Shown in pieces: positions 1 through 7,980 of a stretch of 33,216 nt of DNA. This stretch comes from an uncultured Clostridia bacterium (GTDB lineage Bacteria; Bacillota; Clostridia; Christensenellales; Pumilibacteraceae). A program made the position numbers and the translations under genes. The notes beneath the pieces are model-generated. The model was not told the origin of the DNA. It worked only from the letters and a program-made list of their open reading frames with translations, and did no database searches. The DNA lies in NCBI GenBank assembly GCA_947178255.1, contig CAMWXP010000016.1, forward strand, positions 1 to 33,216, in the 5' to 3' direction. Numbering within the stretch: the stretch's first letter is position 1; each line of letters opens with the position of its first letter.

Positions 1-304
1 CGACGCAGATTGTTTCCACGTCGCACTTGATATAGTTCATTGTGTCGTAGATAGCCATACCCGCTGTGACAGAGCCGCCGGGGCTGTTGATATACAACGA
101 AATGTCCTTGTCCTCGCCCTTGCTTTCCAAATACATAAGCTGAGCCACTACAAGGTCGGCGGTCACGTCGGTGACCTCGCCCGTCAAGAACACAACGCGG
201 TCTTCGAGCAGACGCGAAAATATGTCGTACGAACGTTCGCCGCGGTTGGTCTGTTCGACAACCATAGGCACAAGATCGTTGGTGATAAACTTGAATTTGT
301 TCAT
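1..304 (-). CDS. clpP: ATP-dependent Clp protease proteolytic subunit, N-terminal part (cut by window edge)
   Basis: ClpP is the serine peptidase of the ClpXP/ClpAP complex, which degrades unfolded and tagged cytoplasmic proteins. Translating the minus strand from the ATG at 302-304 gives about 101 residues before the left edge. They begin [19 protein letters not shown], continue with [20 protein letters not shown] (typical ClpP handle entry) and include the oxyanion-region motif [11 protein letters not shown] at about residues 72-82. The catalytic Ser (GQAASM-type motif), His and Asp lie beyond the edge. A GGAG ribosome-binding site sits 6 nt before the ATG. The gene starts 24 nt after the tig stop, the usual tig-clpP order of Firmicutes, so the two are probably co-transcribed from the tig promoter; clpX would be expected next, outside the window. 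The identification is secure, but the 3' end cannot be judged. Confidence 0.95.
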   Translation of the reverse strand, partial: MNKFKFITNDLVPMVVEQTNRGERSYDIFSRLLEDRVVFLTGEVTDVTADLVVAQLMYLESKGEDKDISLYINSPGGSVTAGMAIYDTMNYIKCDVETICV

Positions 305-328
305 AATTGCTCCGAATTGGATTTAATA

Positions 329-1711
329 TTACTCGCCGTCTTTTTTGTCTTCGGTAGCCTTTTTAGCCGTCGTCTTTTTAGCAGCGGGCTTCTTTGCCAC
401 AGGCTTTTCCTCGGCCTTGGTTTCGCTTTCTTCCAACACAAACTCGTTGGCGGTAAGCAAAAGATCGAAGAACTTGTCGGTAAGCATGTCGTTGTAGGCG
501 TATTCTTCAACCGTTCCGCCGTTGTGATGAACAACGTGTTCAAGCTCGGCACGAACAGCGGGGTCGCGCAGCTTTTGCTTGACCTCCTCCTCCGAAACGT
601 CCAAGCCCTCGGCCTTGATGATGGCGCGCATTACCTGGCGCATCTTTACGTTGCGGGTTGCGGGTTCCTTGCGCTCGGCGCGGAACTGCTCGACAGACGA
701 ATTGCTGTATTTGAGGTAGTCCTCCGGCTTGATGCCGTATGCAGCCATTTGATGCTCGAACTCATGATACATTCTGTCCACTTCGGCATTGACGATAACT
801 TCGGGAATATCGCACTCGGCATTGTCGGTTACCTGGCGCATAACGGCGTCAATACGCGCATTGCGCTGACGGTCGGCCGCCGCGCTTTCAAGGTTGGAAC
901 GAATGCCTGCCTTGAACGCTTCCACGCTGTCGTATCTACCGCGCTCCTTAACCCAGTCCTCGGTAAGCTCGGGAACTTCCTCGACCAAAACGTCGTTGAC
1001 CTTTACGTGGAAAACGGCGTCCTTGCCTTTGAGGTTTTCCGCATGGTAGTCTTCGGGGAATTTGACTTTGACGTCGCGCTCCTCGCCCTTGACCGCGCCT
1101 ACAAGCCCGTCCTCGAATCCGGGGATGAACGCGCCGCTGCCCAGTTTAAGCTCGTGGTTATCGGCTTTGCCGCCTTCGAATTCCACGCCGTCCACAGTGC
1201 CGACGTAGTCGATTACTGTAATGTTGCCGAGTTCGGCGGGCTTGTCCGTAGAAACGCTTCTGGCGCTCTGGGTAAGCTCTGCCTTGATGCGGTTTTCCAC
1301 GTCTTCATCGGTTACATTATACTCAATCTTGGGCAATTTAATACCTTTATATTCACCGAGCTTTACTTCGGGGTAAAGCGTGACCTTAATGGTAAACGCA
1401 AACGCTTCGCCCTCGCCCGCTTTGTCGAACGTAACGTCGGGCTGACCGAACACTTCAAGCTCGGGATGCTTATTTATTTCCTCGCGGTAAACGCGGTTTA
1501 AGCAGTAGTCCACTGCCGCGTCGAAGAACACGCCCGCGCCGTAGTGCATCTCTATAAACTTGCGCGGCGCTTTGCCGGGGCGGAAGCCCGCAACTTTATA
1601 TCTGCCCTTAGTGCGGTTGTAAGCGTTTTCGATTTCCGCTTCCCATTCCTCGGGAGTGAGCGCGATTTTAAAAGACGCTTCGTTCTTTTCCAGTTGTAAA
1701 TTTGACTTCAT
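329..1711 (-). CDS. tig: Trigger factor, ribosome-associated chaperone / prolyl isomerase
   Basis: Trigger factor binds ribosomal protein uL23 at the exit tunnel and shields nascent chains. The 460-residue product has the N-terminal ribosome-binding signature GFRPGKAPRK (about residues 42-51). A central FKBP-type prolyl isomerase domain follows (about 165-245, with VIDYVGTVDGVEFEGG and GFEDGLVG), then a long helical C-terminal chaperone domain. It ends in an Ala/Lys-rich tail (VAKKPAAKKTTAKKATEDKK), a low-complexity extension beyond the usual 430 or so residues. I chose the ATG at 1709-1711 because GGAGG lies 5 nt upstream and the MKSNLQLEKNE start fits the family; the frame is open 19 codons further but has no such site. 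Upstream is a TTGACA-17-TAAAAT promoter and a leader of about 50 nt. Downstream is clpP. Confidence 0.97.
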   Translation of the reverse strand: MKSNLQLEKNEASFKIALTPEEWEAEIENAYNRTKGRYKVAGFRPGKAPRKFIEMHYGAGVFFDAAVDYCLNRVYREEINKHPELEVFGQPDVTFDKAGEGEAFAFTIKVTLYPEVKLGEYKGIKLPKIEYNVTDEDVENRIKAELTQSARSVSTDKPAELGNITVIDYVGTVDGVEFEGGKADNHELKLGSGAFIPGFEDGLVGAVKGEERDVKVKFPEDYHAENLKGKDAVFHVKVNDVLVEEVPELTEDWVKERGRYDSVEAFKAGIRSNLESAAADRQRNARIDAVMRQVTDNAECDIPEVIVNAEVDRMYHEFEHQMAAYGIKPEDYLKYSNSSVEQFRAERKEPATRNVKMRQVMRAIIKAEGLDVSEEEVKQKLRDPAVRAELEHVVHHNGGTVEEYAYNDMLTDKFFDLLLTANEFVLEESETKAEEKPVAKKPAAKKTTAKKATEDKKDGE

Positions 1712-1771
1712 ATGTTCCTCCGAAATTAATACTCGATTGTGTCTATTGGGTTGTAAACCCGTAACCATACT

Positions 1772-1800
1772 ATTTTATCACTTCAACGGTGATATGTCAA
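1772..1800 (-). promoter_or_regulatory. Sigma-A promoter of tig-clpP
   Basis: On the minus strand TTGACA (1795-1800) and TAAAAT (1772-1777) are separated by exactly 17 bp, with a TG two bases before the -10 (extended -10). The predicted start near 1765 gives a leader of about 53 nt carrying a small GGGTT-TAC-AACCC hairpin before the GGAGG of tig. Confidence 0.75.
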
Positions 1801-1802
1801 AC

Positions 1803-1850
1803 AAATTAATTCTTAATTCCGAATTCATAATTCCGAATTCCGAATTCTTT
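1803..1850. repeat. AT-rich iterated GAATTC/TTAATTC motif
   Basis: Three overlapping near-copies of AATTCCGAATTC-like units lie in the tig/rqcH divergent gap. The units are self-complementary (GAATTC cores). Related strings occur at 20174-20208, 27429-27463 and 27658-27682, so this is a dispersed family in this genome rather than a one-off. Confidence 0.6.
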
Positions 1851-1876
1851 ACAAAAATATTATTATGTGTTAAACT

Positions 1877-3559
1877 ATGGTTATGCCTAAGGACGCGCTT
1901 ACGATTTTCCGCGCCGCCGAAGAACTGGATATCCTTGTCGGCGGCAGAATAGACAAAGTTACGATGCCCAATGCCGACACCGTTATTTTGCTGTTTCATA
2001 CAAAAAACGGAAACCACCGCCTGCTGCTGTCCTGCAATCCGTCGCTGCCGCGTGCGCACATAACGACGCTTAGCTACAAAAGCCCCGAAACGGCGACGGG
2101 CACGCTTATGTACTTTCGCAAACGCTTGACCGGCGCAGTGCTTACCGATATAGTAAAAGACAAATGCGAGCGCATGATAAGCTTTGAATTTTCCGCGCTG
2201 GACGAACTGAGAGAGCGCGTATCTTACAGCCTTAAAGTCGAGCTGACTGGCAAATGCGCCAACATAGTTTTCGTCGAGCAAGACGGAATTATAGGCAATT
2301 CCCTGCGCAGGATTTCCGCCGAGGCAGACGGCAAACGCGCCGTTTTTGCGGGCTTAGAGTACCATCTGCCCAACCCTACCGGCAGGATCGGCGTATTTGA
2401 CGAAGACGAGCTAAAAGCCCGTGTAATGCAAATGAGCGGGATGAGCACGCGCGCCGCAGTAAACAAATGCGTAGCCGGGCTTGCTCTGTCCACCGTAGAC
2501 GAGGTGTTTTTCAGACTGGGCATTAAGGACGAGGACAACCCGTCGCCCGACGCCGTGGACAAGTTTTGCGAATATGCGCAAAGCCTGTACAACTGCCACG
2601 CATCCCCCGCCGTCGTGTTTGACGGCAACGGCAAACCTGTCGATTACTTTGTCGTACCGTACCAAACGATAGCGGGCAAGGTAAAGCGTTTCTCCACGCT
2701 CAACGAAGCTATGGACGAATATTATTCGGCGCTGTTCCAAACGGCGGACTTTAACGCATACTCCAAGCCACTTCGCGCGGCGGTCAAGAACGCCACGGCA
2801 AAGAACAAAAAGCGACTTGCCGACGCCACACAAAAGATAGCGGAAAGCGAGCACGCCGACGACGACAGGATTTTAGGCGACCTGATAACCGCAAACATTT
2901 ACAGGATAAAGCGCGGCGAACACAGCGTGACCGTGGATAACTTTTACGACGACAACGGCGGGCAAATAACAATAGAACTGGATGTAACAAAGAACGCACA
3001 GCAAAACGCCGCCGCTCACTACAAGGCGTACAACAAAAAGAAAAAGGCTGCCGTATACGCCGCCGACGCGCTTAAACAAGCGACCGACGCATTGGACGTA
3101 TTGGAGCGCATTTCCACAGAATTGGATATATGTACGGAAAAGACCGAGCTTGACGAGGTACGCGCAGAGCTTATATCGCTTGGGTATATCAAGCCCGAAA
3201 AGAAACGCAAAAAAGAAAAGCAGATACAGTCCTGTCCGTACGCGTTCGACGTAGAAGGCGCTACCCTGCTCGTGGGCAAGAACAGTGCACAAAACGACCG
3301 CATAACAAAATCCGCCGCCCGCACTGATATATGGCTACATGTAAAGAGCGCACACGGCTGTCACGCCGTACTGAAAACACCGTCGCCTACCGACAGCCAG
3401 CTCACCCGCGCCGCCGAAATATGCGCATATTACAGCAGCGTGCGTTCGTCGCAAAACGTTGCCGTAGATTACACGCTTATAAAGTACGTGTTCACCCACG
3501 GCGGCGGCAAGGTCGATTACAAGGAATACAAAACTCTATACGTCAATCCCAAACAATAA
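1877..3559 (+). CDS. rqcH: RqcH/NFACT-family ribosome quality control protein (Rqc2/FbpA homologue)
   Basis: RqcH binds stalled 50S-peptidyl-tRNA complexes and recruits tRNA-Ala to add C-terminal alanine tails that mark nascent chains for proteolysis. The 560-residue product starts with an NFACT-N domain (VGGRIDKV at about 21-28; LLLSCNPSLPRAHIT). It then has a helix-hairpin-helix region, and a Lys-rich coiled coil (about 370-450, including AYNKKKKAAVYAADALKQA). It ends in the NFACT-R domain (about 454-560) with VGKNSAQND and DIWLHVKSAHG. The final loop before the terminal strand is shorter than in Bacillus. The start is ATG 1877, or ATG 1883 two codons on; neither has a convincing ribosome-binding site, and AT-rich -10-like hexamers (1858-1866) lie only 10-13 nt upstream, so the leader may be very short. 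A strong terminator follows directly. Placement near clpP and tig puts several protein-quality functions together. Confidence 0.93.
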   Translation: MVMPKDALTIFRAAEELDILVGGRIDKVTMPNADTVILLFHTKNGNHRLLLSCNPSLPRAHITTLSYKSPETATGTLMYFRKRLTGAVLTDIVKDKCERMISFEFSALDELRERVSYSLKVELTGKCANIVFVEQDGIIGNSLRRISAEADGKRAVFAGLEYHLPNPTGRIGVFDEDELKARVMQMSGMSTRAAVNKCVAGLALSTVDEVFFRLGIKDEDNPSPDAVDKFCEYAQSLYNCHASPAVVFDGNGKPVDYFVVPYQTIAGKVKRFSTLNEAMDEYYSALFQTADFNAYSKPLRAAVKNATAKNKKRLADATQKIAESEHADDDRILGDLITANIYRIKRGEHSVTVDNFYDDNGGQITIELDVTKNAQQNAAAHYKAYNKKKKAAVYAADALKQATDALDVLERISTELDICTEKTELDEVRAELISLGYIKPEKKRKKEKQIQSCPYAFDVEGATLLVGKNSAQNDRITKSAARTDIWLHVKSAHGCHAVLKTPSPTDSQLTRAAEICAYYSSVRSSQNVAVDYTLIKYVFTHGGGKVDYKEYKTLYVNPKQ

Positions 3560-3597
3560 AAATCCACTTAGGCAACAGCTAAGTGGATTTTTATTGT
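3560..3597. terminator. Bidirectional rho-independent terminator between rqcH and the serpin gene
   Basis: A perfect 12-bp stem (3560-3571 with 3579-3590) carries a 7-nt loop GCAACAG. It is followed by a T-rich tract on the plus strand, and the complement also ends in a T run on the minus strand. It sits between two convergent genes and can stop both. Confidence 0.9.
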
Positions 3598-3616
3598 TAT
3601 ATTTTACGGATAGGAT

Positions 3617-5008
3617 TTAGATATCGTTTACCACGCCCGAAAACAGCGTTATATTTTGCCAATCGGTAATGATAAATCCGAAAGCCTTATCTACTATAAA
3701 ATCTTTTTGGACGGTCACAATCGGCGCCGCGTCGGCTTCCATTCCGATTACCGTCACCGCCGCGCCCTCTATGCCCGTTTTATCGACGGTAAGGTCGGTT
3801 ACGTGCTGTACCTTGGCGCAATAACAAGACCTATCGGAAAGAGTGGAAAAGTCACACGCCGGCGAATAGTTTACATGATTTTTAAAAAGTAAGTCTATAT
3901 CGAACTTGTCATGCAAAATACCTTTAATGTCCTCGTCGTACCGGCATTTGTATTCGGGGAACAATACGCGCGTTTTATACCGCACGTCTTCCGACGCATC
4001 ATAATCGCCGTAATCGGTTATCGAATTGACCGCGGTGATATTGTCGGCCGTAAATACTTGGTCTACCGTACAACCGTCCTTGGGCACGATAAACTTGATT
4101 TTGTAGCCGTCATGCGTTCTCGTATAAAAAGTATTAAACGTATCGAACTCTACCGCCCTGCCGCCGATATATTCGCCTTGCAACAGCTTTGTGTTTTTGA
4201 TAGAACCGTTTTTTGCCGCAAAGAAATAACTGTCGTTTGTAAGTGACAAATCGTTGCCGTCGGTGTTCCATATTGTTTTGAGATACACAGTATTGATAAG
4301 CGCAAAAAGCGTTGCCTCGGACAGCTGAAAATCCTTGTCGATAAGCCCTCTGGTTTGCTTGCTTACAAAGTCGCGTATCGCCTTGTTCGCTTCGGCGTTG
4401 TTATGCTCGAAATCCGCCGAATACGAATACGCATAGTAGTCGTTGGACAAAGCTTTTATGCACGGCTGCTTTACATCCGTACCTTGGTTTACCCAAATGG
4501 AATTAGATAAATCGAGCAATCCGGTCACTTTATCTTCCGCCTTATGCTCTACTTCGAGCGAACGGTACAGCGTGGAAAAATGCGTAGTCAGCTGCCCATG
4601 CGTAACACCCAATGCGCTTAGTATTTCGTTACGCGTATCGCCCGCAGCACATTCCGACGCGAGCGCAAGCGCCATATATACCGATATGGGCGACACGGCA
4701 AAATTGTCCTGCCCTTTGTAAGCCTCGTACGTGTATGCCGCGAAATCGGCAGCAAAAGCTTCTACGCTTTGTTTAAACGCCTTGTAGCCGTCCGTAGTGA
4801 GCGCCGAATATTCCACACTCTCGACAGCCTTGGGCGCACCCAAAAGCGCGCTTATGCCGTCGGTATCTCCGCCTATCGGTATGCCGCCTGTCGTTCCTCC
4901 GCTGCTCGTCGTCGTACCGCCGCCCGCGCCGCTGCCGCATGCCGCAACGGACAATGCGCAAACACCTGCACAAATAACGGATAAAATACTTTTAAATTTT
5001 GCGTTCAC
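3617..5008 (-). CDS. Secreted lipoprotein serpin (serine/cysteine protease inhibitor)
   Basis: Serpins trap target proteases through a cleavable reactive-centre loop. This 463-residue protein has a lipoprotein signal peptide with lipobox VAAC (Cys24), then a Gly/Thr/Ser-rich linker, then a full serpin fold. Recognisable blocks are NFAVSPISVYMALALAS, LSNSIWVNQGTDV, ALINTVYLKTIW and the C-terminal DKAFGFIITDWQN. The hinge is rich in small residues (GIEGAAVTV, from about residue 412), as expected for an inhibitory serpin, although P14 is Ile rather than Thr/Ser. Counting from the hinge Gly as P15 puts P1 at Asp426 within MEAD-A. The start is GTG 5006-5008, with AGGAGG 8 nt upstream and no suitable ATG nearby. 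It probably follows the two upstream genes. It should sit on the outer face of the membrane. Confidence 0.93.
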   Translation of the reverse strand: MNAKFKSILSVICAGVCALSVAACGSGAGGGTTTSSGGTTGGIPIGGDTDGISALLGAPKAVESVEYSALTTDGYKAFKQSVEAFAADFAAYTYEAYKGQDNFAVSPISVYMALALASECAAGDTRNEILSALGVTHGQLTTHFSTLYRSLEVEHKAEDKVTGLLDLSNSIWVNQGTDVKQPCIKALSNDYYAYSYSADFEHNNAEANKAIRDFVSKQTRGLIDKDFQLSEATLFALINTVYLKTIWNTDGNDLSLTNDSYFFAAKNGSIKNTKLLQGEYIGGRAVEFDTFNTFYTRTHDGYKIKFIVPKDGCTVDQVFTADNITAVNSITDYGDYDASEDVRYKTRVLFPEYKCRYDEDIKGILHDKFDIDLLFKNHVNYSPACDFSTLSDRSCYCAKVQHVTDLTVDKTGIEGAAVTVIGMEADAAPIVTVQKDFIVDKAFGFIITDWQNITLFSGVVNDI

Positions 5009-5070
5009 GATAATATCCTCCTACTAATACAACGTTGCAAGCTGCCTATTTACTCACTCTAATTTCGATA

Positions 5071-5940
5071 TTACTTTGCACGCTGTTTTTTGTGCGGTCT
5101 TATTACCATGCGCGAGGTAGTTGCACGATACTCGGCATAATCGCTACGGCGGACAAGCTGGCGCTTTTCCATAAGCGGTATCGATACACAGTTGAACAGC
5201 ACGGTTACGGCGACGGCGCCGACAATAAAGTACCAATAGTTATACGCGAATGTAATCATTACAAGATACACGCCCCACCACACCGTTATTTCGCCTAAAT
5301 AGTTGGGGTGGCGGGAATAGTTCCACAACCCAATTCTGCAAGTGCGTTTTTCGGTATCGTCCTTGGATAACTTCAAAAACCTGTGCATTTGCCTATCCGC
5401 AAAAAATTCAAACGCAGTGCCCAAAAGAATAACCGCCATGCCTATAAGCGACAGCACGTTCATGCCCTGCTCTGCTATTTTAAACAGAGGAAGCATCCCC
5501 GCAAAAACGATGAACGTCGGCATAAAGTGTATGCCGAAAAAATTGAGTATAAACCACATGAATTTGCCGTGTTCGGCGCGGTATTTTTTGTACCGCCAAT
5601 CCTCGTACGAAAAATCGGTAAACACTATCATCCAATTAACGGTAAGCCGCAACGACCAAACGTTGAAAACGACCAAGAAAAGTATTTGCCAAACGGAAAA
5701 TGCTTTTGCTTCGACAAACAGCCATATCGACATTACCATTGGCGTGAGCGACCAATACGCGTCGTACACGCTGGAATTGTGAAAGATGAGCGAGAACACA
5801 AACGTAACGAGCGTTGCCGCGACGTCAAACACAAACATTTTGAGTATAGCGTTTTCCAACCAAAAACAGGCGCCGTACCCTGCTCCGTAAGCGCATATGT
5901 ATATTAAAAATATTATCGTCAAATCGCGGAATTTTTTCAT
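5071..5940 (-). CDS. DUF1295-type integral membrane protein (steroid 5-alpha-reductase-like / isoprenylcysteine methyltransferase superfamily)
   Basis: The 289-residue polytopic protein has about seven hydrophobic segments. It carries the superfamily signature GLWNYSRHPNYLGE at 204-217, followed by WWGVYL, and a C-terminal PLMEKRQLVRRSDYAEYRA block. These features match the DUF1295 family, which shares its fold with steroid 5-alpha reductases and isoprenylcysteine carboxyl methyltransferases; the SRHPNY motif lies in the cofactor-binding region. Whether it is a reductase or a methyltransferase, and on what lipid, cannot be told from the sequence. The ATG at 5938-5940 lies 3 nt after the stop of the RNA methyltransferase gene, so translation is probably coupled. 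The serpin gene follows 62 nt downstream. Confidence 0.8.
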   Translation of the reverse strand: MKKFRDLTIIFLIYICAYGAGYGACFWLENAILKMFVFDVAATLVTFVFSLIFHNSSVYDAYWSLTPMVMSIWLFVEAKAFSVWQILFLVVFNVWSLRLTVNWMIVFTDFSYEDWRYKKYRAEHGKFMWFILNFFGIHFMPTFIVFAGMLPLFKIAEQGMNVLSLIGMAVILLGTAFEFFADRQMHRFLKLSKDDTEKRTCRIGLWNYSRHPNYLGEITVWWGVYLVMITFAYNYWYFIVGAVAVTVLFNCVSIPLMEKRQLVRRSDYAEYRATTSRMVIRPHKKQRAK

Positions 5941-5943
5941 ACT

Positions 5944-6645
5944 CTAACTCACGTACAGCTTGTACAGCGCGACGGACACCGCGACGGAAAGGTTTAAGCT
6001 GTCCACCTTGTCCGACTGTTCTATACGCACGGGATTGTACTTTGCGTAATCATCGGGCAAGCCCGTCGCTTCGTTGCCGAATACGAGCGAGTATTTTTTA
6101 TCGGCGTCAAAGCGCGTTTTTCCAAACGGACTGCCGTTAAGCATAAACGGCATTACCACCCTATCGGCGTACTTAGCTATGTACTGCTCAAAGCTGTCGA
6201 ACACTTCCACATTTATTCCGAACACCGCGCCCATGCTTGCGCGTACCGTTTTGGGATCGAAGTTGTCCACGGCCGGTCTTATTATAATCAAGTCGGCGCA
6301 GTCGAACGCCGCTACGTCACGCATAATCGTGCCGAGGTTACCGCTGTTGGACGGGTTTACAAGCACAACGTGGTGGCGGTCGCTTTTCGCCTGCGATGCG
6401 AACTTGCTAAACTCGCCTATTACGTAGCAGTTCTCTTTTGGGCTCAGTATGTTGAACGCCTTTTCGCTTTCCACTACCGGAATACCGAGCGACTTGGCCT
6501 TATCCACCACCGCCGTAACCTCCGACTTTGGCGAAACGTAAACGCACCGCGCACAAGTCCCGCGGCGGTTAAGTAATTCCATTGTTACGGTAGCGCCCAA
6601 TGCGTAAGATATATCGTCGCTTTTTTTGTATTTTTTTACTGCCAT
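5944..6645 (-). CDS. TrmH/SpoU-family RNA 2'-O-methyltransferase
   Basis: A SPOUT-class enzyme expected to methylate a ribose 2'-OH in tRNA or rRNA with S-adenosylmethionine. The 233 residues carry the three SpoU motifs: NPSNSGNLGTIMRD (97-110, with the catalytic Arg), LVFGNEATGLP (187-197) and DSLNLSVAVSVALY (215-228, knot and AdoMet binding). The N-terminal 80 residues form a short substrate-binding domain. The start is ATG 6643-6645 (MAVKKYKK), preceded by AAAGGA. The open frame runs upstream to 6693, but that extension translates a terminator hairpin and is not used. The exact target nucleotide is unknown. The terminator just upstream means that expression needs read-through or a promoter I did not find. 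Confidence 0.9.
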   Translation of the reverse strand: MAVKKYKKSDDISYALGATVTMELLNRRGTCARCVYVSPKSEVTAVVDKAKSLGIPVVESEKAFNILSPKENCYVIGEFSKFASQAKSDRHHVVLVNPSNSGNLGTIMRDVAAFDCADLIIIRPAVDNFDPKTVRASMGAVFGINVEVFDSFEQYIAKYADRVVMPFMLNGSPFGKTRFDADKKYSLVFGNEATGLPDDYAKYNPVRIEQSDKVDSLNLSVAVSVALYKLYVS

Positions 6646-6660
6646 AAAGCTTTCCTTTGC

Positions 6661-6691
6661 AAAAATAAAAATGCCGCGCATTTTGCGCGGC
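6661..6691 (-). terminator. Rho-independent terminator of the pyr operon
   Basis: A perfect 8-bp GC-rich stem (6673-6680 with 6684-6691), with a 3-nt loop, is followed on the minus strand by TTTTTATTTTT. It lies 15 nt beyond the stop of the small membrane protein gene ending at 6706 and just before the RNA methyltransferase start. Confidence 0.92.
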
Positions 6692-6705
6692 ACGTTAACG
6701 TTAAT

Positions 6706-7026
6706 TTACGCTACTATTACCCAAACCAATCCGAACACCGCCAGTGCAAACAGCACGCCCATGATTACGGCGTTTATTATTGCCGCCTTGTACGCGGGGT
6801 CGCGGTGGTTGATATTTTTTGAGAACAGCACCATACAGCAACGCGCAATGGATATTCCCGAGCCTATCACGTAGCAGATAAAGCCCGCAATCAGTACGCC
6901 GTCTACGGTGGGCAGTCCGACTATAATCAATATCGCGCCAACCAGCATAAGAATGTCGCAAACCTGACGCAAGCCGAACGGTGTGAAGTATCTTACAAAT
7001 ATGTTTTTCTTTCTCTTGATAGCCAT
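6706..7026 (-). CDS. Small three-TM membrane protein of unknown function
   Basis: A 106-residue protein with a basic N terminus (MAIKRKKNIFVRYF) and three hydrophobic helices at about 22-38, 43-67 and 83-105. The positive-inside rule would put the N terminus in the cytoplasm. I do not recognise a family. AAAGGA precedes the ATG at 7024-7026. It is the last gene before the terminator at 6661-6691 and follows the other small membrane protein by 36 nt. It therefore looks like the distal gene of the pyr operon, although nothing in the sequence ties it to pyrimidines. Confidence 0.7.
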   Translation of the reverse strand: MAIKRKKNIFVRYFTPFGLRQVCDILMLVGAILIIVGLPTVDGVLIAGFICYVIGSGISIARCCMVLFSKNINHRDPAYKAAIINAVIMGVLFALAVFGLVWVIVA

Positions 7027-7062
7027 TGTTAAATCCTTTTTACTGTAAAGAGTGATAACGGT

Positions 7063-7383
7063 TTATATTGCCCGTATTAATCCTATTATGGTCGAAACAA
7101 GTCCGAATACTACAAGCACGACAAAGATTATCCAAAGTATAAACCATGCCGTACTCTTGTTGCGAGCCGTTCTGTACGAAAGTATGCAAGGCACAAACAT
7201 ACCGAGCGCAAAGCACAAAGTTTGTACCCACGAGCAAACTTTGTTTACCCACGCCCAATCAAAGAAATTCAAAAAGCCGGATACCGCCATTGCGATACCT
7301 ATTGCGACTACCACCCAAAACGAGAACTTATTGAGCGAAATGCCGTTGCCGCCGCTTGAAGTCCTTTTTGTTCTTTTTGCCAT
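7063..7383 (-). CDS. Small three-TM membrane protein of unknown function
   Basis: A 106-residue protein with a basic Ser/Gly-rich N terminus (MAKRTKRTSSGGNG), hydrophobic segments at about 20-40, 52-69 and 79-104, and Trp in the helices. No family is recognised. It has the same length and topology as its downstream neighbour, but I see no clear sequence similarity. The ATG at 7381-7383 has AAGAGG about 10 nt upstream and begins 21 nt after the pyrE stop, so it is likely transcribed with the pyr genes. Confidence 0.7.
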   Translation of the reverse strand: MAKRTKRTSSGGNGISLNKFSFWVVVAIGIAMAVSGFLNFFDWAWVNKVCSWVQTLCFALGMFVPCILSYRTARNKSTAWFILWIIFVVLVVFGLVSTIIGLIRAI

Positions 7384-7404
7384 GATTATTATTACCTCTT
7401 GTAG

Positions 7405-7980
7405 TTATTTTAAACCCTTAGAACCCGGTTTGACCGCCGTAGTGCCTTGCTTGCACATAGGGCACTGCTCGGGCTGATAGGTCTTGACGTCTATTGTGAG
7501 TAGCGATTCGTTTGGTACTCCGAAGTCCACCTTGCCGCCGCTACGATCCACAACCTCGACTACCGCGACGACTGTGCTCCCCAGCTTGCCGATAAGGTCT
7601 ATTACCTCTTGCACCGAGCCGCCTGTTGTGACAACGTTTTCCGCGACTATAACTCTGCTACCCTTTTTAAGCTCGAAGCCGCGACGGAGTGCAAAGTTAC
7701 CGTCCTTTTCGCGTTCTGCAAACATATTTGGAAGTCCTAACTGTTTGCCTAACTCGTAGCCGAAAATTATTGCGCCCACTGCGGGAGAAACAACAACGTC
7801 GGCGTTGTACTTTTTCACCTTGTCCGCCGCCATAGCACAAAGGCGTTCGGCTATATCCGCGTTTTCGAAGAGCTTGGCGCACTGCATATACGTATCGCTG
7901 TGCAATCCCGAAGTGAGAATGAAATGCCCTTTAAGCACCGCTCCCGACTCCTCAAACAACTGCATTACGTTATCAGTCAA
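7405..7980 (-). CDS. pyrE: Orotate phosphoribosyltransferase
   Basis: Converts orotate and PRPP to OMP. From the TTG at 7978-7980 the product is 191 residues, the usual length of the longer bacterial type. It has SGLHSDTYMQCAK (24-36), the FAEREKDGNFALRRGF flexible loop (87-102), the PRPP loop IVAENVVTTGGS (111-122) and the C-terminal CPMCKQG found in this subgroup. I prefer TTG because GGAGGG lies 7 nt upstream inside pyrD and the start overlaps the pyrD stop (TTGACTGA). The open frame extends to an ATG at 8010 that would overlap pyrD by 38 nt without a ribosome-binding site. The PRPP motif has Glu-Asn where Glu-Asp is usual. It is the last pyr enzyme in the operon. Confidence 0.95.
   Translation of the reverse strand: MTDNVMQLFEESGAVLKGHFILTSGLHSDTYMQCAKLFENADIAERLCAMAADKVKKYNADVVVSPAVGAIIFGYELGKQLGLPNMFAEREKDGNFALRRGFELKKGSRVIVAENVVTTGGSVQEVIDLIGKLGSTVVAVVEVVDRSGGKVDFGVPNESLLTIDVKTYQPEQCPMCKQGTTAVKPGSKGLK

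Noticed and set aside
317..1501. Long plus-strand open frame (394 codons) opposite tig
   Set aside because: Antisense shadow of a well-supported gene; composition is that of reversed tig codons and no family features are seen.
6646..6693. Upstream extension of the RNA methyltransferase frame
   Set aside because: It would encode the terminator hairpin; the ATG at 6645 has a better ribosome-binding site.
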